A stretch of DNA of 64,000 nucleotides from Verrucomicrobiia bacterium DG1235. Its GTDB lineage: Bacteria > Verrucomicrobiota > Verrucomicrobiia > Opitutales > Opitutaceae. Under the pieces are notes generated by a model, which saw nothing but the letters and a program-made list of their open reading frames with translations, was not told where the DNA came from and searched no databases. Of the stretch, positions 47,505-57,088 are shown piece by piece. Location: NCBI GenBank assembly GCA_000155695.1, contig DS990592.1:4485392-4549391 (forward strand), given 5' to 3'. The translations under genes and the position numbers were made by a program. Numbering within the stretch: position 1 is the stretch's first letter; the number at the start of each line of letters is the position of its first letter.

Positions 47505-50291
47505 ATGAAAAACCGTATTTTCACGATCCTTGTTATGTCTGTATTTTCCGTTTGTTCCGCTGTCGCGCAGGATGCTGAAGCGAAACCCGATTTGCCGCGG
47601 CTGTTCGTGGCGGGCGACTCGACTGCCGCTCCTGGTAATGGCGAGACTCAGGTGGGTTGGGGGGCTCCCTTGGCGGACTACTTTGATTTGGCTAAGGTCG
47701 AGGTGCTCAACAAGGCGCGAGGCGGGCGAAGTAGTCGGACCTTTATCACCGAAGGGCATTGGGAGCGTATGCTGCTCGAGGTGCGGGAAGGCGACGTGGT
47801 GCTTATCCAGTTCGGCCACAACGACGGGGGAGCGATCAACCGCGAGCCAGAAGGCTCGACGCGTCCGCTGCGGGCTCGGGGTTCCTTGCCGGGGCTCGGG
47901 AGCGAGAGCGAGGAGATCGACAATGCGGTGACGGGCAGGCATGAGACGGTTTTCACCTACGGGCACTATATGCGTAAGATGATTGCGGATACGCGGGCGA
48001 AGGGAGCGACGCCTGTGCTGCTGTCGCTCACTGTACGAAATATCTGGAAGGATGGCCGCCTCGAGCGGGGATCGGGAATGTACGGATATTTGACTTACCA
48101 ATTGGCGAAGGAGCTGGATGTCCCGTTTATCGATCTATCGAATTTGATGTCGGATCAGTTAGAGTCGAAGGGTCCAGAGTCGATGGCGGCTCTGTATCCA
48201 AAGGATCATACGCATACTGGTTTGGCTGGAGCGGATGCGCATGCTGCGATGGTCGTTTCAGGTCTTAAGGGCCTACGGCCGAGTCCGGTCGATAATTGGC
48301 TTTCGGAAAAAGGCGCCGCTGTCAAAGCGGACGATCTTGCGTGGCTGACCTTGCCTGCTCCGGCTCGCAAAGAGTTGCCCACGCTGTTTTTGATCGGCGA
48401 TTCTACGGTGCGCAACGGACGCGGTGATGGTTCGAATGGAGAGTGGGGCTGGGGCGCGTTTTTGGATAGGGATTTTGACGAGCAGAAGATCAACGTGGTG
48501 AACCGCGCGGTCGGTGGCTTGAGCAGCCGCACTTATTTCACAGGTCCGCATTGGGAGCGTGTTTTGAAGATGCTCAAGCCCGGGGATTTTGTGATGATGC
48601 AGTTCGGGCACAATGACGGTATCGCTCTCAACGATGCCAAGCGGGCTCGCGGCACGATCAAAGGTGTGGGCGACGAGAGCGAAGCGATCGACAACATGCT
48701 GACGGGAAAACATGAGGTGGTGCACACTTATGGCTGGTACTTGCGGCAGTTTGTGGCTGAGGCCAGAGAGAAGGGTGCGACGCCGATTATTTGTTCGCTC
48801 GTGCCGCGTAAAACTTGGGGCGACGACGGAAAGATCAAGCGCAGTGAGGGAAGTTACGCGGACTGGGCGAAGCAAGTGGCGGAGCGGGAAGGCGTGGCCT
48901 TTGTCGATCTGCACAACATCGTGTCGGATCGTTATGATGCTCTTGGGAAAAGGGCGGTGGATCCTTTGTTTGCGGATGCTCACACGCATACGAGCTGGGC
49001 TGGAGCGATTCTGAATGCCGAGTGTGTTGCCGGAGGGCTGCGGGACTTGCAGGCGAATCCGCTTCAAGATTTCATGACGGTAGATGCCACCTTTCGGAAA
49101 CCGGTCCGGGTTTCGTTTGTGGGCGAGAAAGATGCGGTGGGTGTTGGGAGTGATGACTTGTACAATCCAGAGAGTGGATACGGGTATGACTTGGGCACGG
49201 GTTCTGGGGAGGACGGAGAGCCGTTCTATTTTTCGGTTCACGCGCGGGATGGAAACTATCGGGTGACGATAGAGTTTGGGGATGAGCAAAGAGCGTCATC
49301 GAATACGGTGAAGGTCGAGTCTCGCAGGCTGATGCTTGAAAAGGTGGAGACTGGGGCAGGCGAGTTCGTGAAGCGTAGCGTGATTGTGAATACGCGAAAT
49401 GATAAGCTTGTGCCGTCAGAGCGGTTTGCTCCGGGCGGTTCTGCGGTCGCGCTGAATGAGCGTGAAGTTGGGAAGCTGCATTGGGATAGCAAGCTTACGA
49501 TAGAGTTTAATGGATCTGCTTCGGCGGTTCGCTCGGTGGAGATCGCGGCTGTGGAGGCACCGACAGTGTATTTGATTGGGGACTCGACAGTGACCGATCA
49601 GCCCTACGAGCCAGCGGCGAGCTGGGGGCAGATGTTGTCGCGGTTTTTTAAGGACGAGGTCGCGGTGGCGAATCATGCGGAGTCCGGGGAGACCATGAAA
49701 TCCTTTATCAGCGGGTTGCGGCTGGCCAAGGTTTTGCAGGACATGAAGGAGGGGGATTATCTTTTCATCCAGTTTACGCATAACGACCAGAAGGAGCAGT
49801 GGCCGCAGACTTATGTGGAGGCAGGCAGCACGTATAAGGCGTATTTGAGGGTGTTGATTGCGGAGGCTCGACTGCGCGGGGCTACGCCTGTTTTGGTGAC
49901 CTCGATGCAACGTCGCCGCTTTGACGAGGCGGGCAAAATAGTGAGTACGCTGGGCGAATACCCGGCGGCCATGCGAGAGGTGGCTCATGAGGAAGGCGTG
50001 GCTTTGATTGATCTTGAGCCAATGAGTGTGGCTCTTTACGAGGCGCTTGGCGTGGAGAAGGCTCCGATGGCTTTCAGCAACGGAGGCAAGGATGCGACGC
50101 ATCACAACAACTACGGAGCCTACCAGCTCGCGAAGTGCGTGGCACAGGGGATTTTGGATACGGAGCTGCCTTTGGCGGATTCTTTAGTGGAGTCGTTTAA
50201 AGGCTACGATCCGTCGCGTCCCGATGATGTGGATACGTTCGAGATCGCAGCCAGTCCTTTTAGCAGCGATTTGGCACCGCTGGGAGATTAG
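47505..50291 (+). CDS. triple-domain rhamnogalacturonan acetylesterase-like protein (CE12)
   Basis: 928 residues with a signal peptide (VMSVFSVCSAVAQ). Three SGNH-hydrolase domains lie in one chain. Their nucleophiles are Ser39 (VAGDSTAAPG), Ser300 (LIGDSTVRNG) and Ser694 (LIGDSTVTDQ), and each domain has an FxHND block (QFGHND, QFGHND, QFTHND). The C-terminal His blocks are DHTHTG (237), DAHTHTS and DATHHN. Between domains two and three lies a beta-rich module (about 530-685) like those preceding CE12 esterases. It would remove acetyl groups from pectic rhamnogalacturonan. Pairing with the neighbouring lyase-like gene supports this. Confidence 0.88.
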   Translation: MKNRIFTILVMSVFSVCSAVAQDAEAKPDLPRLFVAGDSTAAPGNGETQVGWGAPLADYFDLAKVEVLNKARGGRSSRTFITEGHWERMLLEVREGDVVLIQFGHNDGGAINREPEGSTRPLRARGSLPGLGSESEEIDNAVTGRHETVFTYGHYMRKMIADTRAKGATPVLLSLTVRNIWKDGRLERGSGMYGYLTYQLAKELDVPFIDLSNLMSDQLESKGPESMAALYPKDHTHTGLAGADAHAAMVVSGLKGLRPSPVDNWLSEKGAAVKADDLAWLTLPAPARKELPTLFLIGDSTVRNGRGDGSNGEWGWGAFLDRDFDEQKINVVNRAVGGLSSRTYFTGPHWERVLKMLKPGDFVMMQFGHNDGIALNDAKRARGTIKGVGDESEAIDNMLTGKHEVVHTYGWYLRQFVAEAREKGATPIICSLVPRKTWGDDGKIKRSEGSYADWAKQVAEREGVAFVDLHNIVSDRYDALGKRAVDPLFADAHTHTSWAGAILNAECVAGGLRDLQANPLQDFMTVDATFRKPVRVSFVGEKDAVGVGSDDLYNPESGYGYDLGTGSGEDGEPFYFSVHARDGNYRVTIEFGDEQRASSNTVKVESRRLMLEKVETGAGEFVKRSVIVNTRNDKLVPSERFAPGGSAVALNEREVGKLHWDSKLTIEFNGSASAVRSVEIAAVEAPTVYLIGDSTVTDQPYEPAASWGQMLSRFFKDEVAVANHAESGETMKSFISGLRLAKVLQDMKEGDYLFIQFTHNDQKEQWPQTYVEAGSTYKAYLRVLIAEARLRGATPVLVTSMQRRRFDEAGKIVSTLGEYPAAMREVAHEEGVALIDLEPMSVALYEALGVEKAPMAFSNGGKDATHHNNYGAYQLAKCVAQGILDTELPLADSLVESFKGYDPSRPDDVDTFEIAASPFSSDLAPLGD

Positions 50292-51523
50292 GGAGTTTCG
50301 TGAGTTCCGCTTGTTTTTGGAACTCGGTCTACTCGGTAGGTTAAGATCATGACAAGGGCGAGTAGGCTGAGGCCTGCGCAGATGGAGAATGCGTTTTGGT
50401 GGCCGAGCGCTTCGACGATGAAGCCGAAGGAGAGCATGCCGAGGAGGTTGCCTACGGCTCCGGCGTTGGAGAAGATGGAGGTGGCGAGTCCCATTTGTCC
50501 GGGGACGAGGTCTTGGAAGAAGAGGATGGCGACGTTTGTCAGGATGGCGAAGCCTGCTCCGCTGAGAATTTGCAGCAGGTAGACGTGCCAGGGGGCGTAG
50601 GCGAAGAAGAGACCGAAATAGTAGAGCGCCATGATGGCTACGCCGAGTCGGATGAGGAAAAGTTGGTAGCCTTTGCCCGCGAGGTGTCCGAACCAGAGCA
50701 TGAGGGGAATCTCCACGAGTGGGCCGATGCCGAAGATGATTCCAAAGTCGCGCTCGGTGCCGCCGAGGGTGCGGGTGATGGCGAGCGGGAGATTGAGCAT
50801 GTTGATGGCGTTGGCGGCGAAAACGGTTGCGAAGGTGATGAAGCAGAGGAGGAGATCGGGGCGTTTTAGGGTGCGCCAGAGCGAGGGGATTTTTTGGCTG
50901 CCGGTTTGGGGCTGTATTGTCTGTTCTGGAACGAAGCGAATGATGCCTAGAAGGAAGATTAGGTACAGGCCGGCGGCGGCGAGGAAGAGGGCGCGGAATC
51001 CGTAGGCGATGAGAACGAGCGATCCGGCAGCGGGTCCGAGTGTCCATGCGAAAGAGAAGCAGACGCGGACTACGCTCATGAGGAAGCTGGCGTTTTGGCC
51101 ACTAGAGTCGTCTGGCTTGTAGGTTTCGCGGACGTGGGAGAAGAGTTGGGCAAAGCAGATGGAAGCGACTGCGTGCAGGGTGGAGCCGATGAGGACGAGG
51201 GCGATCGGATTTCGTATGATGGCGTATCCCGCGAAGCCGAACACTCCGCCGAGGCTGCCCAGAATCAGCATCTGGCGGCGGGAGAAGCGGGAGTCGGACA
51301 GGCGAGCCAGGTAGGTGCTCACTGCGATGGCGCTGAGCGAGACGACTGTCATGAAGAGTCCGAAGGCTTTTGGAGACATGCCCACTTCTTCGGTGCCCCA
51401 TTTCGAAAGGAAGGGCGCGACGAAGGAGAAGGCGATTCCGAGGGTCAGGGTCGATGCGAGGAGACCGGGGAAGGCCGGCTGTCGGAGGAGGGATCGGAGG
51501 GCTGCGTAGGGAGATGGCATCAA
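50288..51523 (-). CDS. MFS transporter, sugar-efflux type
   Basis: 411 residues with twelve predicted membrane helices. The loop between helices 2 and 3 reads YLARLSDSRFSRRQMLILGS, the MFS signature, and the layout resembles the SetA/SetB sugar-efflux group. The stop overlaps the end of the CE12 esterase gene by four bases (convergent). Being next to pectin-degrading enzymes it may move sugars, but the direction and the substrate are not shown by the sequence. Confidence 0.8.
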   Translation of the reverse strand: MMPSPYAALRSLLRQPAFPGLLASTLTLGIAFSFVAPFLSKWGTEEVGMSPKAFGLFMTVVSLSAIAVSTYLARLSDSRFSRRQMLILGSLGGVFGFAGYAIIRNPIALVLIGSTLHAVASICFAQLFSHVRETYKPDDSSGQNASFLMSVVRVCFSFAWTLGPAAGSLVLIAYGFRALFLAAAGLYLIFLLGIIRFVPEQTIQPQTGSQKIPSLWRTLKRPDLLLCFITFATVFAANAINMLNLPLAITRTLGGTERDFGIIFGIGPLVEIPLMLWFGHLAGKGYQLFLIRLGVAIMALYYFGLFFAYAPWHVYLLQILSGAGFAILTNVAILFFQDLVPGQMGLATSIFSNAGAVGNLLGMLSFGFIVEALGHQNAFSICAGLSLLALVMILTYRVDRVPKTSGTHETP

Positions 51524-51574
51524 GTGTGGGAGCGAAAGCTCGATTTTGAGCGGATAAATCTTCGATTGGCAGGG

Positions 51575-51589
51575 TGTAGGGCTCCTACA
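51575..51589. repeat. short REP-like hairpin
   Basis: TGTAGG-GCT-CCTACA, a perfect 6-base stem in the gap between the divergent MFS and DUF2760 genes. Confidence 0.45.
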
Positions 51590-51739
51590 GTCAGAGTCTC
51601 GCTTTGGGGGAGGGGGTTTGGTTTCGAATCGTATGGACTCTTGGCGATAGGGGGCTTTGTTATCGGCCGAAAATGCGAGGTCTCGGAATTAGCCGGGAAC
51701 CTTGGCGTAAAGACACAGACTTTTAAGATCCAATTTATT

Positions 51740-52357
51740 ATGAAAACCAGAACCATCATAGCTGGCCTTGTAATCGTAGCGTTGAACGCTCTGACCCTGT
51801 TGCCCACACTTGCGGAGAAGGCGACTTACTTCGCGGCGGCATCCATCGCTACGGCACTTTGGTTGATACTGCAGACCTCTATGGCGAAATCCGCTCCGTC
51901 CCGGCCGGTGGAGACTGTGGAGGCGGAGCCCGAGCCGGTGGCAGCTCCGGCGCCTGAGGTGAAGAATCTTTCCGAGGCGGAGGCCTTGGCCTTGCTCGGC
52001 GTTTTTCAGCAAAAGGGTCGTCTGATCGACTTTCTGATGGATGACATCAGCGCTTATGGAGATGCGCAGGTGGGCGCGGCGGCTCGCGTGGTGCAGCAGG
52101 GCTGCAAGGCGGCGCTACAGGAGCATTTCACGATCGTGCCGGTATCGGATGAAAAGGAAGGGGCGCGGATCACGGTTCCTGTTGGTTCGGGTTCGGATGA
52201 ATTCAGCTTGGTTGGCAAGATCTCCGGCGATGCTCCGTTTTCCGGCGTGCTGGTGCACAAGGGCTGGAAGGCGACGAGCGTGAAGCTGCCGCGTTCGTTG
52301 CAGTCCGACGCGGATCGTTTACCGCCGATCGCTCCTGCTCAGGTGGAGCTCAGCTAG
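51740..52357 (+). CDS. DUF2760 protein
   Basis: 205 residues from the ATG at 51740. Two hydrophobic helices (about 5-25 and 30-48), a Pro/Ala/Glu-rich linker (VEAEPEPVAAPAPE), then a conserved soluble domain: LLGVFQQKGRLIDFLMDDISAYGDAQVGAAARVVQQGC, later GVLVHKGWKATSVKLP. This is the DUF2760 family. It is often encoded just before Hsp70-like genes, as here. The gap to the next gene is 51 bases. The function is unknown; a membrane-linked partner of the Hsp70 pair is inference. Confidence 0.88.
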   Translation: MKTRTIIAGLVIVALNALTLLPTLAEKATYFAAASIATALWLILQTSMAKSAPSRPVETVEAEPEPVAAPAPEVKNLSEAEALALLGVFQQKGRLIDFLMDDISAYGDAQVGAAARVVQQGCKAALQEHFTIVPVSDEKEGARITVPVGSGSDEFSLVGKISGDAPFSGVLVHKGWKATSVKLPRSLQSDADRLPPIAPAQVELS

Positions 52358-52408
52358 CCGCGAACTGCTTTGTCTTTTTGGAATTGTATCCAGAATCGGA
52401 CTACAGAC

Positions 52409-54259
52409 ATGGAAAAGAAAATCACTCTTGGGATTGACCTTGGTACGAGCAATAGCGCGGTGACGCTTTGCGATATTGAGGCGGGGGAGACGCGCGTCGT
52501 GGACGTAACCCAGATCTTGGCTTCTAGTCGTATCGGAGAAAAGGATACACTTCCGTCGGCATTGTACCTGCCGCATGCCAACGAATTTTCGGCAGAGGCG
52601 GTTAAACTGCCTTGGCATGGGGAAGAGGCATCGAAGCAAATTGTCGGCAGCTTCGCTCGCGAGCATGGGGCTCAGGTGCCGGATCGATTGGTGACTTCTG
52701 CTAAGTCCTGGTTGTCCAACTTGCACATGGATCCGCAGTCGGCGATTTTGCCATGGGGGTCGGAGCTGACGGATGAAAAGGTTTCGCCCTTCGAGGCGTC
52801 TCGCCTTTATCTCGAGCATCTCAAGGAAGGGGTGCTCTATGCGGAGAGGCGGGCTGGGCGCGAGTGGAATTTGGACGAGTGCCAAGTGGTGCTGACGGTG
52901 CCCGCATCGTTTGACGAGGTAGCCCGGAAGCTCACTGCTGACGCTGCAGAGGCGGCGGGATTTTCCGAGGTCGTTTTGCTCGAGGAGCCGCAAGCGGCAT
53001 TCTACGCCTGGACGGATCGGGCGGGGAGCGATTGGCGTACGCAGGTGAAGGCAGGGGATATCGTGCTGGTGTGTGATGTTGGAGGCGGCACGGCGGACTT
53101 CAGTCTTATCGCGGTGAGCGATGACGGTAGTGGAAATTTGGATCTCGAGCGCATTAGCGTTGGGGAGCATATTCTGCTCGGCGGCGATAACATGGATCTC
53201 GCTTTGGCTTACACCTTGCAGGCGAAGCTTGAGGAAGAAGGCCGCGAGCTGGACGATTGGCAGTTTCTTGCCCTTGTGCACACGGCTAGCCAGGCGAAGT
53301 TGGCCCTGTTCTCCAAGGAGGAATTGGCGGAGGCGCCGATAGCGGTGCCGTCGCGCGGCTCCGGCTTGTTCGCCGGAACGATTTCCACGACGCTTGAGCG
53401 CTCAGTCTTGGAGGCGGTTGTGGTGGATGGGTTTTTCGCCCTGACGCAGATCGACGAAATGCCTGAAGAGGACGGAGGCGCGGCTTTGCAGGAGTTTGGA
53501 CTTCCCTACGCGGCGGACGCGGTGGTGAGCAAGCACTTGGCCCGTTTCCTGAAGCGCAGCTTGGAGAACGTGAAGGCTAGCGAGAGCATGCGGCAGCTGG
53601 TGGGCGCGGATGAGGCCTTGCTCGCTGGAGCGTACTTGCAGCCCAGCGCGATCCTTTTCAATGGGGGAGTGTTCAAGGCGACTGCAATTCGGGAGCGCGT
53701 GTTGAAGCTGCTGGCGAGTTGGAATAGAGGCACGGCTCCGCGCGAGCTCGAAGGCTTTCAGCCGGATCTTGCAGTTTCTAAAGGGGCGGCGACGTATGGA
53801 CGGAGTCGCGTATCCGGTCAGGGAATACGTATTCGTTCCGGAACGGCCCGTTCCTACTACATCGGACTGGAGGCGTCGCGTCCAGCGGTGCCCGGTTTCA
53901 AGCCGCCGGTGAAGGCGGTTTGCGTGGTGCCGCAAGGCATGGAAGAGGGGAGCTCGCATACTTTGTCCGATCGGCAATTTGGTCTCGTGGTCGGGAAACC
54001 TGCGGTATTTCGGTTTTTCGCTTCGGAGATCCGCGGTGGCGATACGCCGGGGCAGATTGTTGCCAATGCGGAAAAGGCTTTGGACGAGACGAGCAAGCTT
54101 GAGATCACCTTGCCTCCAATGGATGGGATTCCTGCGGGGCAACCCATTCCGGTGAACTTGCAGTCGGTAGTGACGGAGCTTGGTAATCTTGAGCTCTGGA
54201 TGCAGCACACAGCTTCGGAGCAGCGCTGGAAGGTCGAGTTTCAGGTTCGCATGGAGTGA
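52409..54259 (+). CDS. Hsp70-family protein (DnaK-like, first of pair)
   Basis: 616 residues from the ATG at 52409. The actin-like ATPase domain has the phosphate loops LGIDLGTSNSAVTL and VCDVGGGTADFSLI, with the hinge VVLTVPASFDE and LLEEPQAAFYAW. The C-terminal beta domain is short, and no typical substrate lid is apparent. It is not DnaK proper. It belongs to the YegD-like or DUF2760-associated group. It lies 20 bases before the second Hsp70 gene, so the pair may act together. Confidence 0.9.
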   Translation: MEKKITLGIDLGTSNSAVTLCDIEAGETRVVDVTQILASSRIGEKDTLPSALYLPHANEFSAEAVKLPWHGEEASKQIVGSFAREHGAQVPDRLVTSAKSWLSNLHMDPQSAILPWGSELTDEKVSPFEASRLYLEHLKEGVLYAERRAGREWNLDECQVVLTVPASFDEVARKLTADAAEAAGFSEVVLLEEPQAAFYAWTDRAGSDWRTQVKAGDIVLVCDVGGGTADFSLIAVSDDGSGNLDLERISVGEHILLGGDNMDLALAYTLQAKLEEEGRELDDWQFLALVHTASQAKLALFSKEELAEAPIAVPSRGSGLFAGTISTTLERSVLEAVVVDGFFALTQIDEMPEEDGGAALQEFGLPYAADAVVSKHLARFLKRSLENVKASESMRQLVGADEALLAGAYLQPSAILFNGGVFKATAIRERVLKLLASWNRGTAPRELEGFQPDLAVSKGAATYGRSRVSGQGIRIRSGTARSYYIGLEASRPAVPGFKPPVKAVCVVPQGMEEGSSHTLSDRQFGLVVGKPAVFRFFASEIRGGDTPGQIVANAEKALDETSKLEITLPPMDGIPAGQPIPVNLQSVVTELGNLELWMQHTASEQRWKVEFQVRME

Positions 54260-54279
54260 TGGGAGGCGTCTGAAATCTC

Positions 54280-57003
54280 ATGCAGGCAAAGCCAGCATTT
54301 AGCATAGGTATTGACTTAGGCACTACGAATTGTGCTTTAAGTTACGTCGATCTGTCGAAGTCCGAGGGACGCTCGGTGGTTCTTTCGATTCCGCAACGGT
54401 CTGATTTGACCACTGCGATTGAGAGTACGACTTTACCCTCGTTTCTGTATCGCCCAAGCGAGGCTGAGCGCTCGCAGATCGGAGGGGACGTTTTTGGGAG
54501 TGTCGATGGTTGGGTGGTCGGCTTGGCCGCTCGCGAACGCGCCTTGTCATCGCCCGATCGGGTGGCGCATTCTGCGAAGTCTTGGCTGTGTCACCACACG
54601 GTTAATCTGGAGTCTCGGATCTTGCCTTGGAAGTCGGACTCGATCGCGGATGCCGAAAAGCTTTCTCCGCTCGAGGCGGCCTCTTTGCTTCTCGCCTATT
54701 TGAAGCGTTGTTGGGATGAAGGCATGGCGAACATGTCGCCAGCCTGGCGTTTCGAGCTTCAGCAGGTAACGATTACAGTGCCCGCTTCTTTCGATGTGGC
54801 AGCTCAGAAAGCTACGCTCGAGGCGGCGCGGCGAGCAGGCTATCCGGAGCGTACGAAATTGCTCGAGGAGCCGCAGGCTGCGTTCTATCGGTGGCTTGAG
54901 GAGCATAGGGAAAGCGAAGCACTGCAGGACGGTCGGCGTATTCTAATTTTGGATATCGGGGGCGGTACTTCAGACTTCAGCTTTTTCGAGGTTGGTAAGG
55001 GAGAAGACGCTGCTTCGCCTAAAATCGAGCGTGTTGCTGTGAGTGATCACATTCTGCTGGGCGGGGACAATATCGACCTCGCACTGGCGCATGCTCTCGA
55101 GTCGGAGCTGACGGAGGAGGGATCGGAGCTGAGTCCGGATCAGTGGGGGCATTTGATCGCGCGGGCTCGGGAAATGAAGGAGCGTTGTTTGGGTGATGGA
55201 AGCGAGGAAGGGGAGACTTTGACGGTGGCGATTCCGGGTCGCGGTTCGGGTTTGATGGCAGGAACGCTGTCGGCGGAGATTCCTGGTGATGCGGTTCAAG
55301 AAATGCTGCTGGATGGGTTCTTTCCTGCGTGCCCAGTGTCGGCCCGTCCGGATCGCCAAAGCGGCGGCTTGCTGGAGTGGGGGCTGCCGTATGCTCCCGA
55401 TTGCGCGGTGACGCGTCATTTAGCGGACTTTTTGCGTCAGTGTGGCGGACGCGTGGATGCGGTACTTTTCAATGGTGGTACCTTAGCGTCGATTCGTATC
55501 CAGAAAATCCTTATTGATCAAATTGGGAAGTGGCAATCTGGTGTGGTTCCGGAGCTTCTCGACAATGCGGAGACGGATCTTTCGGTGGCTCGCGGAGCGG
55601 CGGCGTATGGAGCTTTAGAGTATCGCGATGCATTGCGGATATCGGCGGGGCTGGGGCGAGGGGTCTATTTGGAAGTGGCTTCCGCGTCGGGTGATGGTTC
55701 GCAGCTACTTTGCGTTTTACCTCGGGGAGCTCAGCCTGAGGTGGTGGAGCAGCTTAGCGTAAGCGGCTTGCGGCTGGCGACGAATCGAAGGGCTCGTTTC
55801 GGGTCGTGGCAAGGGGATGCGTTGGGAGAGGATGGACTGAGCGATATCCGTAGTTTGGATACGGTAGGATTTTCTCGCTTGCCAAGTTTGGAGGCGGAGA
55901 TCGAGGTGTCTGCTGAAGGTGTGGACTCGGTTGCGGTGCGATTGAGAAGTTCCGTTAACGAGCTTGGGTTGCTGCAGGTAGAGTGTGAAAGCGTTGATCC
56001 GGAGGTGCCGGGAAGCTGGAGATTGGAGTTTAATCTGCGTGGAGCGGATGCTGCGGATGCGAATGTAGGGGAGCAGGCGGATGGATTTTTGGATACGAAA
56101 AAGTTGGATCGCGCTGGGAAGGAATTGAAGCAAAAGCTTTTTTCGGCAGGGCCGAAGGCTTCACGGATTTTGAAGGGGTTGGAGAGTTCGTTGGGCGCGA
56201 GTCGAAGTGATTGGTCCTTGCCGGTTTTGCGAGGTTTGAGCGATGTAGTTTTGGCCGGAAGCTCGATTGTGGAGCGTTCGGATTCGCATGCTGAGAGCTG
56301 GTTGCAGCTGGCAAGCTATTGCTTGAGGCCAGGGTTTGGCGATGCGGGCGATAGTGGGAGGATGGATACGCTTTGGGCGACTTGTTCGCGTGAGGGAAAG
56401 CGATCGGCCCGAGTGGAGGTGCAGGAGGCTATCTTGTGGCGAAGGGTAGCGGGCGGCTTGGATGAGCGGCGACAGCAGGAGCTTCTAGAAAGGGAGTGGG
56501 AGAAGGCGCGGACGCGAAAGGGGGCGACTGCGGAGCGTATCCGTTTATTGGGCGCGTTGGAGAAGGTTGATCTAGTTCGAAAGGACGAGTTGGGAAAATG
56601 GTGTCTGGAGGCTGGCTTGGAGTTAGCGAAGTCGGGGGCTTATGCGGCTCCGTACTTTGCGGCGCTGGGGCAGATCTTGAGTCGGACGCCGTTTCGGGCG
56701 GGACCGGAGTATGTGTTGCCGCCGGAGCGGGTGGTGGAGGCTTTCGAGCGATTGCGAAAGCTCGACTGGCGGGAGTCGGAGTATGGGGAATTGGGTGGCT
56801 TGTTTCTGCGGGCGGCTCGGCTGGTGGACGATAGGGCTCTGGATCTTCCGGAGCGGATGCGGCGCAAGATCGTGTCTAAGCTGGAGAAGTCGGGAATCGC
56901 GGCGACGAAGGTGAGGCCTTTGGTCGACTATCAGCCGCTGGGTCGAGCGGAGCGGGCGAGTTTGTTTGGCGAGGCTTTGCCGGTTGGGTTGATGTTGGGG
57001 TAG
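54280..57003 (+). CDS. Hsp70-family protein with C-terminal DUF3731-like region
   Basis: 907 residues. The N-terminal Hsp70 ATPase domain (to about 410) has IGIDLGTTNCALSYVD, VTITVPASFDVAAQKA and LDIGGGTSDFSFF. A beta domain follows to about 590. The C-terminal 300 residues are helical and Arg/Trp-rich (FGDAGDSGRMDTLWATCSRE, ILWRRVAGGLDERRQQ), matching the DUF3731 region known from these giant Hsp70 relatives. Last gene of the DUF2760-Hsp70-Hsp70 operon. Client and function are unknown. Confidence 0.88.
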   Translation: MQAKPAFSIGIDLGTTNCALSYVDLSKSEGRSVVLSIPQRSDLTTAIESTTLPSFLYRPSEAERSQIGGDVFGSVDGWVVGLAARERALSSPDRVAHSAKSWLCHHTVNLESRILPWKSDSIADAEKLSPLEAASLLLAYLKRCWDEGMANMSPAWRFELQQVTITVPASFDVAAQKATLEAARRAGYPERTKLLEEPQAAFYRWLEEHRESEALQDGRRILILDIGGGTSDFSFFEVGKGEDAASPKIERVAVSDHILLGGDNIDLALAHALESELTEEGSELSPDQWGHLIARAREMKERCLGDGSEEGETLTVAIPGRGSGLMAGTLSAEIPGDAVQEMLLDGFFPACPVSARPDRQSGGLLEWGLPYAPDCAVTRHLADFLRQCGGRVDAVLFNGGTLASIRIQKILIDQIGKWQSGVVPELLDNAETDLSVARGAAAYGALEYRDALRISAGLGRGVYLEVASASGDGSQLLCVLPRGAQPEVVEQLSVSGLRLATNRRARFGSWQGDALGEDGLSDIRSLDTVGFSRLPSLEAEIEVSAEGVDSVAVRLRSSVNELGLLQVECESVDPEVPGSWRLEFNLRGADAADANVGEQADGFLDTKKLDRAGKELKQKLFSAGPKASRILKGLESSLGASRSDWSLPVLRGLSDVVLAGSSIVERSDSHAESWLQLASYCLRPGFGDAGDSGRMDTLWATCSREGKRSARVEVQEAILWRRVAGGLDERRQQELLEREWEKARTRKGATAERIRLLGALEKVDLVRKDELGKWCLEAGLELAKSGAYAAPYFAALGQILSRTPFRAGPEYVLPPERVVEAFERLRKLDWRESEYGELGGLFLRAARLVDDRALDLPERMRRKIVSKLEKSGIAATKVRPLVDYQPLGRAERASLFGEALPVGLMLG

Positions 57004-57063
57004 CTGCTTTTCGTTGGTGGTTTTTTTAGCCACGAAAAGGCAGAAAGAATCGGGTTGGCGAAG

Positions 57064-57081
57064 CCTGCCTTATAAGGCAGG
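57064..57081. repeat. perfect 18-base palindrome
   Basis: CCTGCCTTATAAGGCAGG, directly before GTAGC, in the gap between the convergent Hsp70 and TPR genes. A fragment of the dispersed CCACGAAAAGGCA repeat lies just left (about 57030). It may end transcripts from both sides, but a T run is lacking. Confidence 0.55.
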
Positions 57082-57088
57082 TAGCTTA

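Noticed and set aside
51095-51739. Long upstream extension of the DUF2760 frame
   Set aside because: It runs antisense through the MFS transporter gene and reads as low-complexity sequence; the real start is the ATG at 51740.
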